A stretch of 37,837 nt of DNA. Origin: Richelia sp. SL_2_1 (GTDB taxonomy: Bacteria > Cyanobacteriota > Cyanobacteriia > Cyanobacteriales > Nostocaceae). The stretch spans positions 1 through 37,837 of the forward strand of contig JAAUSO010000059.1 of NCBI GenBank assembly GCA_012033205.1, given 5' to 3'. A program made the position numbers and the translations under genes. Below are positions 18,201 through 27,200 of the stretch, piece by piece; position 1 is the stretch's first letter, and each line of letters opens with the position of its first letter. Below the pieces are notes generated by a model, which did no database searches, was not told the origin of the DNA, and saw nothing but the letters and a program-made list of their open reading frames with translations.

Positions 18201-21200
18201 CGGTTAGAGATAGTAAAGGTTCTTACATGGGTCGCTATGTCACAGATTTCGGTGGTGACTCAACTATCAAAATTACCGCAGAGCATCAAGTCAGAATCGG
18301 TCAAACTCTCCGTGCTGGTAAACAAATTGACTTGATTGGCGGAATTGATCCCGAACAGGAAGGAGTCAACCATTCTGGTAAAGGTATGGTGCTTTATGGC
18401 TCAACCCAGATTTCAACTTGGCGCGAAAATAGCCAAATTAACTTAAATGCTCCTGGAAGGATTGATATTCTAGCTCCCGCACATACCAACGAAATTGAAG
18501 CCAGTGGTTTCTACGAATTAGCAACAGGTGTAGTCAGCAAAGATGTGACTTTAAAACTACGTCTCGATAAAGTTGATTTTGTCATTGAAGCTGATGTTAC
18601 CCTCCCTGTAAGTGTTACTGCTGATAATACTCAAGTAGCTGAACTAATGGCTGACTTAGATCGGGTGATTAAGGAAGCAACTTGGAAGGTTGTCAGTACT
18701 CAAGATGCAAATATTACTTCTGTGGGTGACACCTACAGTGGTTTTGATGATTCTGACATGAAGGTAAAAGTCCGGGAAGGTCGCTTAATGTTGACTAGTT
18801 CCTACGAAATTACCTTGCTTCAAGATGGTTCAACTAACGCTGACAAGTTGGGTTTCACTAACCTCACCACTGATTTGACCTCTACTTTGCCTTACACTAT
18901 CAAAGCCGACCAAATCGGTTCTGTAGTTACTATCGGCGCACCAGAAGGACCAAATGGTAAGCTTTATATTGCTGGTAAAGTATTGGGTTACGAAGCAATT
19001 AACCTTAACAGTGGAACATCTCCCGACGGTATTGATATTGACCTCGACTCTACTGGTTTATTAGAAACCCGCGACGGTTCCATTGAAATCAAAGTAGGAA
19101 CTTTCGGTACGGTTAAAGGGGATATTATTGCTGGTGGTGTTGGTTCGGATATTATCTTAAGTGCTGAAAATACTCTTGAGCTATACGGTAGCTTGACTGC
19201 AAACGATGAAGTTCGTATCAGTGCGGGTAAAGAAATAGTAGAAAATCAAATTAGCATTCACACCTTTGGCACCAGTAAAATTGATGCACGTTTAGTTAAT
19301 ATTACTGGTTTGAATGATGTCATAATTGACAGCACAATTGGCGAAGCTAGCGTTGGCATGACCAACATTGATATTGCTGCTACCGAAGGAAATTTAACCT
19401 TAGAGAAAACCTCCGGAAAAATTATTACCGATGCTGATGTGACTATGACGGGTAGAAACGTCAGGATTCAAGGGGTATTGCGACATACTCAAGGTGACGG
19501 GGACGGAAATACGGTAGAACTATTAATTGCAGCTACCAACAAAGCGACTTTACCAACTGATATTATCAGCCAAGGTACTGTCAAGATTGAAGCTGGTAAC
19601 AGTATTGAAGCTTATAACGGTCAAATCCTGGTTCAAGGTACGGGAGAAGTTCTCAATATCAGTCAAACTAATACTGGTGGAACAATTAAGTTTGGTCGCA
19701 CGATATTAGACGGAAACGGTCAGTATCAGCAACAAGGTTTAGATTTAGCTGCTGCGAGCAACGTTACGGTTAGCGGTAGTAAAGTTGATATTGGTTCTGG
19801 TGTCCGCATTCTCAGCAGTGCAGATAACAGCACGGTTAACGTCAGCGGTGACGATATTAATATTACTGGTTCGCTCTTAGCTGGTGGATCTCTTCAGGAA
19901 AATACCGTAAGTTGGACTGGTAAAGCTGCCGATGTTAATCTCAACGCTACGGATGTGATCACTTTTGGTGGTGCTGGTGTAGAAAACGGTAAAATGGTGA
20001 CTCGCGGTGGTTCTGCTTGGGCTACTGGTAACGTCAATATGAATGTGGCTGGTGGTGCAAAGGAGCTAGATTTATCGATAAACGAACTCAGTTCCATCAA
20101 GAGCGACGCAACCGCAAGGTTTGCAGAAACTGGTACATTAATCTTTGCAGATACCAGCGATAGCAAAATTAATATTACCGCTCAAGCACAAGTTGAAATT
20201 GATGGTTTAATTCAAGCCTACGACGATGGCTCAGATATTACGATTGATAGCGCTGGTTTACTGTTAATTAACGGTTATATCAAAGCAGATGATACTCTTA
20301 CCGTTGACGGTGGTACAAACACTCAAGGTTACGGATTAATGCTGACACCGTTAATCTACCGCGATTCTCAACAACGTTTGGTTAACAGTTCCGGTTTCTA
20401 CATTAATAATCAAGGTGAATATGTTGACGAGCAAAGTGTCAAATTAGCTGTAGGTGCTGCACCTGTTTCTAGTTCCGAAGATGTCAAAAATCTGGCTCGC
20501 GTAAGTGGTGGTACCTTAGAAACAGCATTTGGTGGCAATATTAATATCTCCGCTGAAGCTGGTATTGTCTTAAGCGGTCAAGTTTCTCCCTTTAACAGTA
20601 ATGGTGTGAATGCGGAAAAAATCACCATAATTAGTGAAAACAATGCGGGAGATGTGTTTATTGACAACGCAATTGGAGCGCGGAGTCAGGTAATTATCAA
20701 AGGTCGCAACCTCTATCTACTTGATTATCAAGAAACCGAACGTCTCAATTCAGTACGTCCCAATAATGCTTTAATTCAAACCTACGGTGGTAGCGCTGCA
20801 ACCACTGACCCCAGCATTCAAATTCACGGTACTGGTGAAGTAATTATTGCTAAGAGTAAATCACCTCTCACTCGTGCTTTAGTTGACTCCCATAGAGATA
20901 TTGAAGTAGTTGCTGATTCTCTGTGGATACAAGGTTATTTACAAAATGCTAATAATGGGGACATTGGGATTAATGTAGTTAGTTTGGCTATGGTAAATGG
21001 TTTAGTCGCCGCAGACGGTAATCTCAGAATTCGAGCCGGAATTAATTCTAATTGGAATTTAACCACTTTAAGAGGTAATATTACTCGCTCTCAACTCAAA
21101 GGTGGTGATATTTTTATTAACGGTACGGGTAGTTTAACAGCTAAAGATACCGCGACTCTTCTAGCTGGTGGTAAAGTTACGATTGACGCTGATTCTGCTT

Positions 21201-24200
21201 TGGGTGACGGAACCAAAGGTATAGCGATACCCTTTATTAACCAAAAAGCAATTACCGTCCCCGTCGTCACCGGAACCAAGCAGGTTGCTGATGGAACAAT
21301 TGAAGTTGAATTAGTCAACTGGATAAAAACTACCGTTACTGAACAAGTAGGAGTTGACCAAGTTAAGGTGGGTAACGAGTTCTTTACGATGGATGTGAAT
21401 CTCAGTCAAGATAGTTACTGGAATCCCACCACAAAACAAGAGCGAGAATGGTTTGTTAATAAGGTTGATTACAATACTTCTGATATTACCAATTGGTCGG
21501 CAAGTAAGTATCTAACCAGTAACAAATGGGCTTATACAAACGCTCAAGGAATTAGAATTGAAACTGATATTCCAAATGTGAATCATAGTTTCAATGAATT
21601 GAATGACGAGCAGAGAAATGTTGTTCTAGAACATTTGGGTTACTTCAAACTCTATGATTTTGGTTATAGCAACGCTAAAGTTGAAAAGACAATCAACGGT
21701 AATCCTACTTCTAACTCGGTTTACTGGAACTTAGGTGAAACTAACGAATCTTTTGAAATGGATTCTGTTGACGGAGTAAGTTACCGCAAAGAATTCATTG
21801 GTGGAAAGGATTATAAATTAAGTGCAGAAACGGGTTTCTACAACTCTTACAATGTGGCTATTAATCCGAATAATATTGCCACTAATATTATCAATATTGG
21901 AGTAGATGGTTGGGATGAGAAATACATTCGTACCCCAATTGGGATTTCTGCTGATTTGGCAGCAATACTCAGAACCGTTTCTCAAGGTGAAGCGAAGTTA
22001 TTAAATGACAATAATAAGAATAACTTTAATCAGCTTGTAGCTAATAGCCATAACCCCTTACATCAGTGGATAACTCAAGGTAGTGTTTCTTCTCCAACAG
22101 GTGAATATGTTGGCTATCAGTGGGATGTAGCAGATGTCAACTATACTCAAAGAGCATCAAATTACTATTATCCAAATGATGGCTATCCTGGTGGCTATAA
22201 TAATCCTCATGACTATCAAGAAGATGGAGAAGCTTATTGGGATGTAAACTACGTAAACAATAGCGGTATAAGATTCTTTAATGTAAATGAGCGCAGCACT
22301 GTCAATTTAGGCATAAATCCTGAGTGGAATAGCGGTAACAAAACATCAAATCCAGTAGATGCTCTTTATCAAAGCGGTCGTTATACCAACCACATTACAG
22401 CTTACAACCAATATGTAACGACCTTAAGAGATAACACATCATCTTTCAGTCAAAACTCTTCAAGTCCTAGAAGCAATCAATTTGGCTTTGAATTTAAATA
22501 TTGGAGTGACTGGTTCAACATCGGTGGTTATTGGATGGATAATGATGATGGTTCTGGTATGAGTTATGGTGAGGAAGAAGATGTACCAAGATGGGATTGG
22601 ACGGATCTGAATCAAAATCATAAAAATATCATGGATGATGTATTTGCTGGTCCGAATGATGTTTCAGGTGATAACCCCAACAATGATGGTTGGGATACCG
22701 TCTCAATAGACCAGAATAATTTCGCTCGATGGGAGCAAGAGTATCAGTGGATACAAACAAAGAGCGAATATACGACACAGTTTGGTGGTGATGATATAGG
22801 GGGCTTTGTTCGAGGACGCAAAAGGTATACTCAGACAATTAACCAAGACTGGAATGACTATCAATACCACTGGATTTCTCGTCATAAACCTATCTACGAC
22901 AAACGCCAACAATTATCCTATCAATGGGTAAGCCAAGAACAAGATATATATGACGGTCGTCCTCGCTACGAAACCCGCGAAATTCAAGTTAAGGATGTCA
23001 GCGTTAAAACCGAAAATAAATTCCGCACAGAAAACATCACTGAAAATCAAACTATCTGGGTAACGGAACGAGTTACATCTGGTGAGCAAAAGGCTTTCGG
23101 TGAATTTGCTGGTAACTCAATTAGCGCTACTAACGGCATTATCATCAATGCAGCCAATGAAATCAGCATTACTGGTAAACTTGAGTCTAGCGGAAGCAAC
23201 GGTAATATTAGTATTACCAGTTTGAGCGAAGTAAATATTAAAGGAAAACTCCCCGAAGGAAGTAACTCCAGCAATACTTTAGCCGCTTCATCTGTAATTT
23301 CTACCCAAAATAACCTCAACATCATAGGTAGCAGCGTTAATGTCCTTGATTCCAGCGAATTACTAGCTAACAGCAACAGCGGACAAGTTAACCTCAGAAG
23401 CACTTCCGCTACTGGTGATATCAACTTTGCAGGTGTAATTAATGCAGGTACAGCAGCAACATCCGGTACTCAGGTACAGTTCAATGCAGGAAATGACCTG
23501 AATCTTACAGGTTTAGTTAATGTCGGTAACGGAATAGTCGCTCGTGCTGGTCAAGTTGGTGGCAATGGTAATATTACTGGGAATGAATTAACTTACCTGC
23601 AAACTGGTGTAAACGGTAGTATCACCATGAGAGCGGGTACAAATAGCGGTGATATTAACCTACCTTCAGCTTGGTTAACCACAGCTAAAATTACTGTAAC
23701 CGCATCCACTGGAAGCATTAACAACTATAAATTTAATAATGGCGAAAATGACGATATCAAACATGGGTTAATCACTGCTGATACGGTGAACTTCACAGCA
23801 AAATCTGGTGTTAGTGCTAACTTGCAAGCCACAATTCTAAATGTCAGCAATACCAGCGCAGGTAATATTGACCTCACCGTTGCTCAAAAAGCAACCAGCG
23901 ATATTTTAGCCACCGTCACCAATAACAATGGCAACATAAATATCAATTCGATTAGCAATATTCGTTTAAAAAATGTCACTGCTCTTACTACTGGCAATGA
24001 TATTAATGTAGTCGCTGCGGGTAACATTACCGTTGACCGAGTAAAAGCTCCAAACAATCTTGCTCTACAAACGAATGCTTCCCTAACGCTCGATCTAGAT
24101 GTAGCAAATGCTCTCTGGGCAGGTAGTTTAATTACTTTATCCGCTGACAGAATTACTACAAACAATAAAAATCGAATTGAGTCAGCGAATTTAAATATCA

Positions 24201-27200
24201 CCACAATTAACGGTAAGGTTAACCTTTATACCAAAGTCAGCAACCTCAAGTTATCCGCTGGTGGTGTGGGAGATGTGAAAGTTGATAACGTTGCGGATAA
24301 CCTGGATATTTCCACAGCAGAAATTAATGATGGTAACTTGACGCTGAATACAACTGGTTCGCTGAATGCAAATCTAATTAAATTGATTACCACTCAACCG
24401 CGCACCTTTAACATTACCTCCGGTCAAGATATGACTATCGGAGTAATTAGTGCTGGTTTGTACAGTGAGTATGACGATAACGGTAACTTAATTGGTTACA
24501 GTCAAGTTAATCTTACTTCTGTGAATGGTGCGATTGTCGGAATTGAACCCAACGATCGCAAAGCTGATGTGATAGCGAAGAAAATCACCAGTAATTCTGG
24601 CAAAACTGTCAACTTTGAAACCGCACAAGAAACCACTGGACTATCCGCGATCGCGAAAACTGGCGATATCATGATCGAGAGACTCAGCGAAAAAGATGCT
24701 AAAACTCTTGTCTTGGGTGACTTGATTGCTATGCAGGGTAATGTCAAAGTTGTTACTTCGGGTGATTTGATTGCCACTACTAGAATTGAATCGGCGATTA
24801 AAGGTAGCATCGAACTGACAAGCAAAACTGGGGATATTGTTGTCACCACTTCTAATACCGTTCCTAATGATAAATTACTCAAGAGTGATATTCTCAAATT
24901 ACGAGCAACCGGAAAGATCACGATTGACGATGCAGTCACTTTACAAGGAACGACGCTCTTAGAACTTGCTTACGGTGAAAGCGGGATTGTTCAAGGTTCC
25001 GTCCAGTTACCTAAAATCAAAACCAAGGAATTAACACTAGAATTAGGTTCCGGTAGTATTATTGTCTCTCCAGAAACCTTTGTTGATGCGAATGGTAAAC
25101 CTCTTTCTTTAGCACAAGTTAATTTGGTAGCTCGCGGTAACTTAATTACTGAAGGTACTTTAGTCGGATACTATCAGTACAAAGATGTCAATACAAAAGC
25201 AACTTATTACTTAGATACCGCAGACTTAGCCGAAGGTACAAAGGTTTATCGCGAATCCGGTGGTAATTTAACGGCTTTGACTGCTGCTGAGGTGGAAAGC
25301 TTGAGACTAGCTCCGGTACTCAATACCATCAGCTATCAAAAAATTGAAGAAATGAGCGGTCGTTATGTCTTTAATGGTAAAGATAACCGCGAATACTATA
25401 TTGATGGTTTTGATTTGGGGAATCGCGCTAATCTCAATGTAATTCCTGATAATATTACGGTTTACACCCGTCAAAATGCTCAAGGACTTTACGCTTACAC
25501 AGTTATAAATCCAACGGAAACTATAAACAATGCCATAGTTGGTTACAAAGTAGTTTACTCCACGGAATCCGACTACAAGAAATTTATCGCTCAAAATCCC
25601 CAGTACAAAGATGTCCAAATTAAGTTTACTGCGGTTACAGATTATCAATCCTTGAATTTGCAAGCCAGAATGATCGAGGAATTAGCTGGTGGGATTCAGC
25701 TAGTAACTCCATCGGGAATCTTGAAAAACGCAAATAACGAACGCAACGGTTTCCCGATGTTGGCAAGCTCAATTACTTTGAAGGCACAACGGGATTTAGG
25801 CAATATCAGCTTCAAGGATATCAAAGGAACTAATGTAGAAATTGTCAGCGGTGATAGTCTCGATTTGACCACAGCACCCATTGTCAGCGGAAACCTGAAG
25901 ATATCTTCTCAAGGTTACTTCGATAACCAAGGTAACTTTATCGGTGGTCGAATTACTACTGGTAAGCAAGAAGTAATTATTGATAATGTAATTACCGAAC
26001 AAGACGTTATTCTCAAAGCTTCTAATTTAGAACTCGCAGCTTTGAGCGGTATTGATATTAAAACCGATGTTCGACAGTTACAAGCAACGGTTACGAACAA
26101 AGGTGATATTACGATTGCTGAAGCTAATGCGATTATCTTGAGTGATGTTTCGGTTAAGCAAGGTAACTTGACAATTTCCACCGTTGACGCTAATGCAGTC
26201 ATGACCATCGGTAAAGTGGAAGCAGGTAAACAAGTCAGCATTACCACCGGACAAATCAACAGTGCAGCTAGCGATGGGATTGTTGACCTTAGCGGTGAAA
26301 GTTTAGCTATCAAAGTTACCAGAGGTATCGGTAGCAGCAGTAGATTACTCGAAACCTCCGTTAAAAATGTCAGCGTCGAAGCAGGAACGGTGGTCAACCT
26401 GAGTAACTACGGTGAATTGACTGTAGATAGTATAAACGCTGGCGGTGGTGTCCGAGTAGAAACCCATAGTCCATTAACTATTGCAGGTGCAATTAATGCA
26501 GGTTCTACAATTCGCTTACAGTCTGGGGATTCCGCTGATGCAGGTGATGATTTAAGGATTAAAGCTAATCTGAACGCAACCCAAGGTAATATTATTCTCT
26601 ATTCCGGCGATCACATCACCGTTGCTGAAAACGTCTCAATTGTAACGCCAGGTCAAATCATCATCCAAGGTGACTTTGATAACAAAGATGTGGGTATTGG
26701 TAGTACGATTACTTTAAGCGGTACCCTCAACAGTAATGGGGTAACGATTAACAGCGGTGACGATCGCGATACAATCACCATTAACGGCAGTATTCTCAAC
26801 TATGGGGCGAATAGTATCACCACTGTAATTAGGACAGGAAAGGGTGATGATATGATTAATTTGGGCGATCAAAACAAAACCCTCAACAGTATTGCAGGTG
26901 CGATAAATATCAATACTAGCGATGATTTTGATACCTTAAACATCGAAAACAGCGGTAATCCATTAAGCAACAACCTGAAAGTAACCATAAATAAAATCTC
27001 CGGTTTAGCGGGAATGACTGGTGATATTACTTATGCCAATGTGGAAAAAATTAACATTAACCTGGGTTCGGGTGATAACTTACTAGATATCGCTTCCGAT
27101 ATCACCACTGATGTAAACGTCAATTCTGGTACCGGACAAAACGCCATCTTGATGGACTACTCCAACAAAACAAGAGCATTTGACTTGGTACTTGATAACA

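Noticed and set aside
23047-24939. Several reverse-strand open frames of 100-145 codons under the beta-helix
   Set aside because: Shadows of the repetitive Thr/Asn/Gly codons of the forward gene; no motif, no plausible start context.
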